DNA from: Spirochaetes bacterium RBG_16_49_21
GTDB taxonomy: Bacteria; Spirochaetota; UBA4802; UBA5550
NCBI GenBank assembly: GCA_001829495.1
Contig: MIBJ01000041.1
Location: forward strand, 1-64,000
Direction: 5' to 3'
Length of the DNA: 64,000 nt
Shown: piece after piece, positions 9,216-17,023 of the stretch
How positions within the stretch are numbered: position 1 is the first letter of the stretch
Layout of the letters: every line of letters starts with the position of its first letter
Made by a program: the position numbers and the translations under genes
Notes under the pieces: model-generated
Database searches by the model: none
Told to the model about the DNA's origin: nothing
The model's input: only the letters and a program-made list of their open reading frames with translations

Positions 9216-10182
9216 CCACAATCCTGTTTCCGCCCGCGCTCCTCGCCCTGAGCATTTTATCGTAGCTCGTCTGCATGAGTGTTTTGGCGTCGCGGCCGTG
9301 ATCGGGGTACGTGGCGATGCCGATGCTGAGTACTATCCTGATGCCCGGATCGCCGGTTATCCTGCGGACATCCATGCCGTATACGGACCAGCCCACCTCT
9401 TTTGCGATCCTGACCGCTTCCTCGCGCGATGCGCCGGGCAGAACCGCGGCGAATTCATCCCCGCCGTATCTGACGGCGATATCGCATTCCCGTAACGCGG
9501 ATACGATGAAGATGGACATGAGGACGAGCGCCTGATCGCCGGCGTTATGGCCGAAGCGGTCGTTGATCTCCTTGAAGTTGTCCGGCTTGATCAGGAGCAG
9601 GCTCGTGTGGCCGTCCCCGGACAGCATCGCCTCAAAATCATCCAGGAGAAAATTTTTATTGTACAGGCCGGTGAGCTTGTCCACCATGACCTGCTTCTTG
9701 AGATTCTGGATCCATGGCGTCTTCTCGTTGATGAGCTGATGGGTCGTCCTGATGCGCCGTGCTATGATCGCGAGAAGCTTCCGGAGAATCCACGCGGACA
9801 TCTTCGGATACTTGTGCAGAATCATGGTCAGGGTGATTCCCTCCTTGGGGAACACGAGCGCTACCGTTTCCGCCATGGCCATGGCCGTGGCATTGCGGGG
9901 GGTGTTGCCCGCGAGATCCCATTCGCCGAAGGATTCACCGGCTATGAACCGGGCGATATCCAGCTCCTGGGTGTCCCGCAGCCTGGTTATGAGCACCTCG
10001 CCGCTTTTGATTACGTACATCTCGTTGCTCTGGGATTCTTCAGTGAAGATGAGGCTTCCGCGCTTGAAGCGCACCACCTGGCTGTTGAAGGCCACGATTT
10101 CCAGCTCATCATGGCTCAGTTGGGAGAAGAGCTCCACTTTTTGCAGCAGGCTGATTTTTTCACTTACCGATGTCTGCGCCAT
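9208..10182 (-). CDS. Cyclic-nucleotide-binding (CRP-like) domain + GGDEF diguanylate cyclase
   Basis: 324 aa; N-terminal cNMP-like 'FTEESQSNEMYVIKSGEVLI...GESFGEWDL', C-terminal 'DKLTGLYNKNFL...VRYGGDEFAAVLPG'. Confidence 0.88.
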   Translation of the reverse strand: MAQTSVSEKISLLQKVELFSQLSHDELEIVAFNSQVVRFKRGSLIFTEESQSNEMYVIKSGEVLITRLRDTQELDIARFIAGESFGEWDLAGNTPRNATAMAMAETVALVFPKEGITLTMILHKYPKMSAWILRKLLAIIARRIRTTHQLINEKTPWIQNLKKQVMVDKLTGLYNKNFLLDDFEAMLSGDGHTSLLLIKPDNFKEINDRFGHNAGDQALVLMSIFIVSALRECDIAVRYGGDEFAAVLPGASREEAVRIAKEVGWSVYGMDVRRITGDPGIRIVLSIGIATYPDHGRDAKTLMQTSYDKMLRARSAGGNRIVVK

Positions 10183-10197
10183 AGGACGAGGCCGTTA

Positions 10198-10803
10198 TTA
10201 CTTCCTTTTCGTTATTCTCCCCAACATGCCGGAGTAGGTTTTCCGCGTCACGAAGCCGGCCCGGTGCGGCCGGACTTCCTCGATCGTGATGAAGGCATTC
10301 GGCTCCAGAATGTTCACGATCTCCAGAAAATGCTGCATCCTTTTTTTCGGAACGAGGGAATAGATTATGCTGACCGGCCCCTTGAGACCGATGCCGTCGC
10401 TTATGGTCACGCCGAACCCCTCTTCGCGGAGCATGAGCGGCAGGGCCGATACCTCTTTGGTGGTGATGACTCGCAGCGACTTGTATCCGAAGGGGAGCTT
10501 CTCTTCAAGGAGCATGCCGACATAGTTCCCGGCCGCGAATCCGGCTGCATATATGACATAGCTGTACACGCTTTCGATAGTGGCAAGGGCCTTGCTTATC
10601 GCCGTGAGCCAGATGATCACCTCGACAAAGCCGAAAATGGGAGCCACGTACCGGTGGCCGCGGGATATCATGGCGATGCGCAGGGTGCCGATCGATACGT
10701 CGATAATACGGGCGAAAAAGATATAGGCCATGGTCGCCAGTTCCGGCTGGGTCATAGAAAACATCCAATGAGCTTGATTATTGGACTTGCTGTAAAACTG
10801 CAA
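10198..10803 (-). CDS. UPF0316/DUF2179-type integral membrane protein
   Basis: 201 aa ORF; 'ARIIDVSIGTLRIAMISRGHRYVAPIFGFVEVIIWLTAISK' and cytoplasmic C-terminal domain. True start is probably an internal Met (~10750-10765), because the 5' end runs into a repeat. Confidence 0.75.
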   Translation of the reverse strand: MQFYSKSNNQAHWMFSMTQPELATMAYIFFARIIDVSIGTLRIAMISRGHRYVAPIFGFVEVIIWLTAISKALATIESVYSYVIYAAGFAAGNYVGMLLEEKLPFGYKSLRVITTKEVSALPLMLREEGFGVTISDGIGLKGPVSIIYSLVPKKRMQHFLEIVNILEPNAFITIEEVRPHRAGFVTRKTYSGMLGRITKRK

Positions 10804-10884
10804 TAATATTTGAATTTGCTCCGCCGCCTTCGGCGGCGGAGCAAAAATGAATAATTACGAGCGGTTATACAACAGGTCTATTGC
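10779..10884. repeat. MITE-like element A: GC-rich hairpin flanked by imperfect terminal inverted repeats
   Basis: Perfect hairpin 10815-10845 (TTTGCTCCGCCGCC-TTC-GGCGGCGGAGCAAA). Outer ends ATTGGACTTGCTGTAAAAC (10780-10798) and GTTATACAACAGGTCTATTG (approx. 10864-10883) are imperfect inverted repeats. Confidence 0.6.
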
Positions 10885-10938
10885 GCATCTCAATATTAAA
10901 TTAATAAAATTCTTGTCAAAATAAATTTCTGGAATAAT

Positions 10939-11757
10939 ATGTTTTTATGGATCGATATGGAAGCATTCAAAAATAAATTCCCTTTTAAATTAGGCGCCAC
11001 CTCTTATGTCCTGTCGGAAGAAGAGGATAATTTGATGGCGAATATCAGGTTTGTCATGGAGCGGTTCGATATGATCCAGCTCCTTTTTATGGGGAGGGAT
11101 TATCTCCATGAGGTCATGTCGCCGCCCATTATCAGGGAACTGGAAGCGGCTCGCGGAAAAAGCGGCGTGCTTTATACGGTGCACCTCCCGGCCGACCTGG
11201 ACCTGCTCAATCCGGAGGAGGAGCGCGTCCGCGGATCTATCGGCGTGATCGAGCGGATCATTGCCGAAACCAGGCCTCTCGATATACAGGGATACATCCT
11301 CCATCTGGACCGGTTCCTGGATGGATTCGGCCGGGTTGACTTAACCGGTGCGGCATGCCGGGTTTTTCAATCATCCCTTGACATGCTTGCGGATCGGCTG
11401 GGGGGCGATGCGCGTAATATTTATATTGAAAACACGACCTATGACCTCACGTATTTTAAGGATATCATAGTGGACCGTCCCTTCCCGATATGCATGGACG
11501 CGGGTCACCTGTTTTTTTTCAATCAGGATTATGAAGGGTTTATAAAAATTTTCGGCCGGCGGATCAGGCAGATCCACCTGCACGGCTTCCGCGACGGCAA
11601 GGATCATGCGGCTGTGTCGGAGCTTAAAGACGCGGAAATGAGCAAGATCGTCACGTTTCAGAGAAAATTTTCGTGCCCGCTGCTGCTTGAGGTGTTCAAT
11701 CTGGACGACCTTGAGAAATCGGCCGAGCATCTGGTTAAGCATTTTATAAAATCATGA
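10939..11757 (+). CDS. Sugar phosphate isomerase/epimerase-like TIM barrel, resembling cobamide-remodeling phosphodiesterase CbiR
   Basis: 272 aa; 'KLGATSYVL', 'YTVHLPADLDLL', 'YILHLDRF', 'IYIENTTYD', 'CMDAGHLFFF', 'IHLHGFRDGKDHAAV'. Confidence 0.6.
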   Translation: MFLWIDMEAFKNKFPFKLGATSYVLSEEEDNLMANIRFVMERFDMIQLLFMGRDYLHEVMSPPIIRELEAARGKSGVLYTVHLPADLDLLNPEEERVRGSIGVIERIIAETRPLDIQGYILHLDRFLDGFGRVDLTGAACRVFQSSLDMLADRLGGDARNIYIENTTYDLTYFKDIIVDRPFPICMDAGHLFFFNQDYEGFIKIFGRRIRQIHLHGFRDGKDHAAVSELKDAEMSKIVTFQRKFSCPLLLEVFNLDDLEKSAEHLVKHFIKS

Positions 11758-11830
11758 ATTCAGGGCCACCCTGGATTTGTTTTTAAATAATTTCAAATTT
11801 TACTAGACATAATAAAATTTATCGTTTTTG

Positions 11831-11859
11831 TTGACCCGGATAAAATTACTCGATATCAT
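11831..11859 (+). promoter_or_regulatory. Putative sigma70-type promoter for the 11886 gene
   Basis: TTGACC - 17 bp - TATCAT, about 27 bp before the start codon. Confidence 0.5.
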
Positions 11860-11885
11860 TTTATAACATTACAGGGGGTATTGTT

Positions 11886-12836
11886 ATGAGAAAAATCACG
11901 GTTTTAGGAATCGCGGTGCTTTTTTTACTCGGCTTTCTGTTAAAGCCGTCCGAGTCGCGGGCGGTTGAGGCCAAACTCGGCGTCGCCATGATGTACGACT
12001 GGTGGGGACCGGCTTTTTTGAAACTGGAACAGGAGAACGCGGCAAAGATATTGTCCACGAACTTAAGCGACAGCCTCGACGGCTCATTCATGCTGGGACC
12101 AACCTTCTGGGCGCAGCTCACCGGCAACTGGAGCATGGGACTCACCGCTTTATTCGGCTTAAGCAGGAACCAGTTCGACCATACTTCCATTGCGATTGAT
12201 ATACCGGTATGGACCCTGGTCACCGGTGCCGGTCTTCTCGACAGCTATCTCGACATCGGCTCATCCAAGGTGCGCCGGTACGACATTGACCTGAATTTCG
12301 AGCGGGCCATTCACAAGTATTTCAATCTGTTGATCGGGGTCAGGTTCAATTATAATGACGGGGAGAGCGAGCAACAGTTGAGGCTCATAGAAAATCCTTT
12401 GGGAATCGGCGCCGCAGGCTTTAACTTGAAGAAAGAGGAGTTCGACGCCTGGTACCTCGGTCCTTCCCTGGGGATCGGGTTCCATATCGAGCCGGTGACA
12501 AACTTCACGATAAGCCTGGGCGTGTCAGCTATCGTCCAGTGGGGCAGCTACTATCTTGAGAAGAAGCTCATTTCACCGAATTTGTTCCCATACGTGCTTC
12601 CCTATGAATATGACTTAGGCTATTTCTGCATCGGCCTGGACAACAACCTGAGATTCGCCTATCTTATCAGCCCCATACATGTCGAGGTCTGGATCGGCGG
12701 CCGCTATATCGTTCTGCCCCACATCTCGGCCGGAGACGACGGCTCGGTTCTTGACCTGAGCTATAAGCAGGGGTGGATCACCGGCGAGGTCGACCACTTC
12801 GGCGGCATCACCTTCGGGGCTGCGTATAAGTTTTAA
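11886..12836 (+). CDS. Outer-membrane beta-barrel-like protein with signal peptide
   Basis: 316 aa; N-terminal signal 'MRKITVLGIAVLFLLGFLLKPSESRAVEA', alternating aromatic strands, C-terminal 'GITFGAAYKF'. Confidence 0.65.
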   Translation: MRKITVLGIAVLFLLGFLLKPSESRAVEAKLGVAMMYDWWGPAFLKLEQENAAKILSTNLSDSLDGSFMLGPTFWAQLTGNWSMGLTALFGLSRNQFDHTSIAIDIPVWTLVTGAGLLDSYLDIGSSKVRRYDIDLNFERAIHKYFNLLIGVRFNYNDGESEQQLRLIENPLGIGAAGFNLKKEEFDAWYLGPSLGIGFHIEPVTNFTISLGVSAIVQWGSYYLEKKLISPNLFPYVLPYEYDLGYFCIGLDNNLRFAYLISPIHVEVWIGGRYIVLPHISAGDDGSVLDLSYKQGWITGEVDHFGGITFGAAYKF

Positions 12837-12852
12837 TCTTGAATAATAATAG

Positions 12853-12897
12853 TAATGGCGTATTTCGCGCGCCGAAGGCGCGCGAAATACGCCATTA
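12853..12897. repeat. Perfect 21-bp-stem hairpin between convergent genes
   Basis: TAATGGCGTATTTCGCGCGCC-GAA-GGCGCGCGAAATACGCCATTA. Confidence 0.85.
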
Positions 12898-13053
12898 TGA
12901 AAAATCAACGATCCGAATTTCTTATATGCGCTTGTTGAGACTGCACAGAGGCGCCTGAACAGCGGTGATGACGGCATGCCTGTTTATTTTAATTATAGAT
13001 GAATGCGCGCGGTATCAGTATTAGATCTTAGGAGCCGAAACTTGGGGTGATTA

Positions 13054-13551
13054 TTAAGATCCTGAGCTAGAACTAGAACTAGAATTTGTATTAGAGCTGT
13101 TTGTTGAGGAATTCTCCTCGGATTTATCTTCATCTTCGTTCAGCTTCCATAGTACGGTAAGGGTATACGTTGGATTATCAACAGTTGGATAATTCGCGGC
13201 AAGATTGCCGACCTGTACTATTTTCTGGTCTTGCAGGATGAGTACCTCCAATGCGGACTCCTTAACGGTTTTTGTTACCGTCATAGATATTGATTTTTTA
13301 TTTTCCAAAAAGGGGATAATTAAGTTTCCGGTGCCGAGCCCTGCCGCAGGGGTATCGTCAGCAATAAGGTCCCAATTAAAGTTCAGGTTTGTACCGGTGC
13401 CCCCGGTGCAATTTATTATAATGAAAATTTGATAGCTGCTATCATCGTAAATATCACTGAAATCACAGGACAGAAATGCTGAAAATGATAATAATGAGGT
13501 AATAATGAAAATCTTCAAAAATTTTTTTTTATTTATGCTCATTTTGACCAA
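13054..13551 (-). CDS. Small lipoprotein with Ser/Asn-rich C-terminal tail
   Basis: 165 aa; signal with lipobox-like 'FLSC'; tail ENSSTNSSNTNSSSSSSSGS. Confidence 0.5.
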   Translation of the reverse strand: MVKMSINKKKFLKIFIITSLLSFSAFLSCDFSDIYDDSSYQIFIIINCTGGTGTNLNFNWDLIADDTPAAGLGTGNLIIPFLENKKSISMTVTKTVKESALEVLILQDQKIVQVGNLAANYPTVDNPTYTLTVLWKLNEDEDKSEENSSTNSSNTNSSSSSSSGS

Positions 13552-13634
13552 CCTGCTCAGATGATAAATAAATGAATAGATTTCTAAAAAAAATATAGCA
13601 ATTTTTCAGCATTAATTCCATAAAATTTGTTACT

Positions 13635-13892
13635 CTATTCATGTTTATCATCGCGGCTTCCCTCATGCTTGGCGAAAAATAAATCCATTATGAAGGCAAC
13701 GACGAGCGCAGCGGAAAGCAGGCCGCACAGGCCGATCCATATTTCCCGGCTTACATGAAATTTTTCGTAAAATTTTCCGATAAGAACACTGTAGGACAGG
13801 AAGCATAACGTAAAAACGGGTATCATTATAAGCTTGGTTTTTTCAATCATTGCCGGACCTCGAATACGGTAGTGAGGAATATAATAATCCAA
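13635..13892 (-). CDS. Small two-TM membrane protein
   Basis: 85 aa; two hydrophobic segments. Confidence 0.4.
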   Translation of the reverse strand: MDYYIPHYRIRGPAMIEKTKLIMIPVFTLCFLSYSVLIGKFYEKFHVSREIWIGLCGLLSAALVVAFIMDLFFAKHEGSRDDKHE

Positions 13893-14000
13893 TGATATAT
13901 TTTGTCAATCAAATCTGGAGGCGTGATTAAATTTTGACTGAAATCGAGGCTTTTTGCGGGAACATCCTAAAAAGTAATTTATAGAGGTTTCCTTATTTTC

Positions 14001-14029
14001 TTGACAGATAAATCTGATTAGCATATTGA
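14001..14029 (+). promoter_or_regulatory. Putative sigma70-type promoter
   Basis: TTGACA - 17 bp - TATTGA. It overlaps the ORF-track start at 14026, so the real start is probably 14050. Confidence 0.5.
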
Positions 14030-14049
14030 ATTGCATCAGAGGAATCTAT

Positions 14050-15543
14050 ATGAAATGGCTTGTGCGCTGTTTTATGATCCCGGCTTTGCTTATTCCTTCC
14101 GCTCTATTGGCAGCGAAGAATTATAGAATCGTCGTCCTTCCGTTTGATAAGATCAACAAGGAAAAGAATCTTGAGCTGGAGACGCTCTCCATCGGCATCA
14201 GCGAAACCCTGTCCGGAGCCTTGTCCAATATAAATAATTTCATCGTTATAGATACGTATCGCGTGAAGAAGTATCTGCTCCAAAATGCCGAGTTCAGCCA
14301 GGCGATAGGGGTGATTGAAGACAGGAATATCGAGCGGCTCCGCAAGCTGACGCAGGAAAAGCTGGAAGGCGACTATCTTGTTTATGGGAGCTTCTATAAA
14401 ATCGGGAATCAAATCAATCTTGATGCAAAGTTTCTTAATGTTGAAACCGGCGCGGTGATTAAAGCCGCATCAGTCCACGGTTTTTATCCGGATAAGATTT
14501 TTGAACTGCAGGAGGATCTGGCGAAGAAGCTTACCGGCGCCATTAACGGAACCCTGAACGAGCGTCAAACCGAGAACATGAATGAATTCATAAACTCGAC
14601 CAGCAATTACCTGGCGTATCAATATTACATTCAGGCCCGCGTGGAGCACCTCAAGTATAATGTTAAAGATTATCCTCAGGCGCTTGCTTTGTATAAAAAG
14701 TCATTGGCTAAGGATCCGGGATTCGCCCTCGCATGGGCCGGCATGTGCGAGGTGAACGCACTCTGGGGGTATCAGATAAAATACGCGGGAGGACCATACA
14801 AGCCGATGCTTGAGCAGGCGATTACAAACGGGCTGAAGGCGGTTGAGCTGGGGCGGAATCTCTATCAGACGCACCGGGCGTTGAGCCTTGCGTACGCCAA
14901 CAACGATGATTTCAACAAGGCGCGCGTCGCTATCGAGCAGGGATACGCCCTCAATAACAGGGATCCGGAGATTTTATTTGTTAAGGCCACGGTAACCAAT
15001 TATGGTTATAAGGAAATGGGAAATCCGGGCACTGAATCCAACAAATATATTATGCAATGCCTGAGCATAAATCCGGAGTTGATTGTCGCCCGATGGTCGC
15101 TGGCCTATTCCCTTGCAATTCTGGGGAAGAAGGACGAGGCCCTTACCGAGTATGAGAAAATAGTAAAGATAAACGAGCGGCATGCGCCGAGCCTTCATAA
15201 TATCGCCCTGATCTATTATGATAAAAAGGATTACCGCAGCACCATACAGTACGCGCTGAAGGCGGTCGCGAGCGATCCTGATACCCCGCAACATTATTAC
15301 ACCCTGGGCCTGGCCTATTACGGAAATAAGAGTTGGGCCGATGCCGAAAAGGCATTGCACGAGGCGATCAAACGCAAGCCGGATTACCCCGACGCCATCT
15401 ATACTTTAGCGGGCGCCCTTTACCTGCAGGCTCGTTACCGTGAGGCGCGTGATGCATATGCCGGGGTGTTGAAACTCAAGCCGGACTATCCCGAGGCCCG
15501 GAAGTGGATGAAGATCTCTGAAGATATGATGAAGGAAAAGTGA
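14050..15543 (+). CDS. TPR-repeat protein with N-terminal FlgO/CsgG-like domain
   Basis: N-terminal signal, 'YRIVVLPFDKINKEKNLELETLSIGISETLSGAL', then multiple TPRs (ALHNIALIYYDKKDYRSTIQYALKAVASDP). Confidence 0.7.
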   Translation: MKWLVRCFMIPALLIPSALLAAKNYRIVVLPFDKINKEKNLELETLSIGISETLSGALSNINNFIVIDTYRVKKYLLQNAEFSQAIGVIEDRNIERLRKLTQEKLEGDYLVYGSFYKIGNQINLDAKFLNVETGAVIKAASVHGFYPDKIFELQEDLAKKLTGAINGTLNERQTENMNEFINSTSNYLAYQYYIQARVEHLKYNVKDYPQALALYKKSLAKDPGFALAWAGMCEVNALWGYQIKYAGGPYKPMLEQAITNGLKAVELGRNLYQTHRALSLAYANNDDFNKARVAIEQGYALNNRDPEILFVKATVTNYGYKEMGNPGTESNKYIMQCLSINPELIVARWSLAYSLAILGKKDEALTEYEKIVKINERHAPSLHNIALIYYDKKDYRSTIQYALKAVASDPDTPQHYYTLGLAYYGNKSWADAEKALHEAIKRKPDYPDAIYTLAGALYLQARYREARDAYAGVLKLKPDYPEARKWMKISEDMMKEK

Positions 15544-15670
15544 GGCTGCACAGCAGCCTTGGAACGGGGGGGATCAAAATCGGCTGCGGGAATCCTTGAG
15601 AGATTAAAAAAATTTTTTGTATGAAATTGTATTGACATATGCGGATATTTTGATCTAGTAATAATATAAG

Positions 15671-15817
15671 TTTGTAACTATTCAGCAAATTTCGTAATTT
15701 GGACATTCAATGACATGATGTTAACATAATTTCCCCCGCCGCCTTCGGCTGGCGGGGGAAATTTATATTAACAATATATTATAATGTTCGTTTTTTACAA
15801 GATGCTGAATAATAACA
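15671..15817. repeat. MITE-like element B: GC-rich hairpin with long imperfect inverted-repeat flanks
   Basis: Core 15728-15763 AATTTCCCCCGCC-GCCTTCGGCT-GGCGGGGGAAATT. ATTCAGCA at 15680-15687 and TGCTGAAT at 15803-15810 lie symmetrically about the core, as do GTTAA/TTAAC blocks. Confidence 0.6.
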
Positions 15818-15849
15818 AAAATTTTAATAATTTCAGGAGGATAATAGCA

Positions 15850-16413
15850 GTGAAAAGAACAAGTTTATTAGCATTAATGCTTGCGTTATTGGTCTCATTA
15901 TTCGCGTCTGATGGATTTTCCTTTATGCTTGGCGGAAAAGAGATGGTGAAGAATGGCTCAGGGAACAGGTCACGGTTCCTCTTTGGCACGCTGTATGTTG
16001 CGACCCTGTACGTTCCTGCGAATTTACAGGGCAAGAGCGCCAAGGATATCATCGAGTCTAACGACCCGATGTCCATGGTTTTAGTCATTGAGAGCAAGCT
16101 CATTACCAAGGACCGGTTCCTTGAAGCGACAATCGAGGGATTCAACAAAGCCGCTTCCGCTGGATACGCTACCGCCAAGAAGCAGGCATATCTTGATCAA
16201 TTCAAAAAGATTGAGTTAAAGAAGGGAGATATCCTCACAATGAGCTACGCAGGTGGTGCCGTTGCCACTACATTAAAAGGCGCGGAGTCCAATAAAACCG
16301 AGACCCTGGGAACCATAGCGGGCCTTGATTTCAAAAAAGCCCTCTATGCTATCTGGCTCGGGCCCAGCCCGGTGCAGGAGAGCTTGAAGAAAGGCCTTTT
16401 GTCCGGTAAATAA
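15850..16413 (+). CDS. Chalcone isomerase-like family protein (exported)
   Basis: ORF to 16413; GTG start at 15850 with RBS AGGAGG. 'GGKEMVKNGSGNRSRFLFGTLYVATLYVP', '...LAIWLGPSPVQESLKKGLLSG'-type ending. Confidence 0.75.
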   Translation: MKRTSLLALMLALLVSLFASDGFSFMLGGKEMVKNGSGNRSRFLFGTLYVATLYVPANLQGKSAKDIIESNDPMSMVLVIESKLITKDRFLEATIEGFNKAASAGYATAKKQAYLDQFKKIELKKGDILTMSYAGGAVATTLKGAESNKTETLGTIAGLDFKKALYAIWLGPSPVQESLKKGLLSGK

Positions 16414-16429
16414 GAATCAGCATCTTAGT

Positions 16430-16460
16430 TGATAGTGCCGTCTTCCCGGCGGCACTATCA
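16430..16460. terminator. Gene-end hairpin (no clear U-tract)
   Basis: TGATAGTGCCG-tcttcccgg-CGGCACTATCA, 16 bp after the stop at 16413. Confidence 0.45.
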
Positions 16461-16524
16461 GATATTCATTAAATCGAAACCCGCGAAATTATCATACGAG
16501 CCCAACGGGGTACAATCAATAAGT

Positions 16525-16986
16525 ATGAGATCGAGATGTACGAAAAATCTCTATATTGCCTGCCCATTATACGCCATTTTAATTATGGGATGCATTAATG
16601 CACTGATTAAGAGCCCGATAACCGTCTCAAAGGACGCGTATGATATAACCCTCACCATGCTCACATTCGGTCCTGATCAGTACAATACAGCCGGTGGGTA
16701 CCGCGAGCCGAAGACTAACAGGAGATTTGCGTGGGCCACGATTTCCATTCACAATAAGCTCCAAACAGAACAGCAGTTGCATCTGGAGAGAATCTTGCTG
16801 GTAGCCGGTAAGAAGATGTTCAAGCCCCGCATCATAGATATGGATTCTCCCCTAACCATGAGCGCCAATCCATCGCCGCGGGTCGCACCGGATGAGACCA
16901 TATCAAGAAAGTTGATTTATGCTGTGCCGGATTCGGTCATCCCCCAAAAGATAGTGTACGAGAAAACAGAGATCATCATTCCTTAA
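16525..16986 (+). CDS. Putative lipoprotein of unknown function
   Basis: Internal Met start followed by a hydrophobic segment and lipobox-like 'LIMGC'. Confidence 0.45.
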   Translation: MRSRCTKNLYIACPLYAILIMGCINALIKSPITVSKDAYDITLTMLTFGPDQYNTAGGYREPKTNRRFAWATISIHNKLQTEQQLHLERILLVAGKKMFKPRIIDMDSPLTMSANPSPRVAPDETISRKLIYAVPDSVIPQKIVYEKTEIIIP

Positions 16987-17023
16987 AATAAGAAGCTCAA
17001 TACAAAATACTGGTGCAGCCATT

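Noticed and set aside
9547-10806. 419-aa plus-strand ORF
   Set aside because: Antisense to two clear minus-strand genes (cNMP-GGDEF and UPF0316); composition is a frame shadow with no recognisable domains.
13060-13115. Hexamer repeat AGAACT as a phase-variation tract
   Set aside because: Only a few degenerate copies encoding a Ser/Asn-rich lipoprotein tail; no evidence of frame switching.
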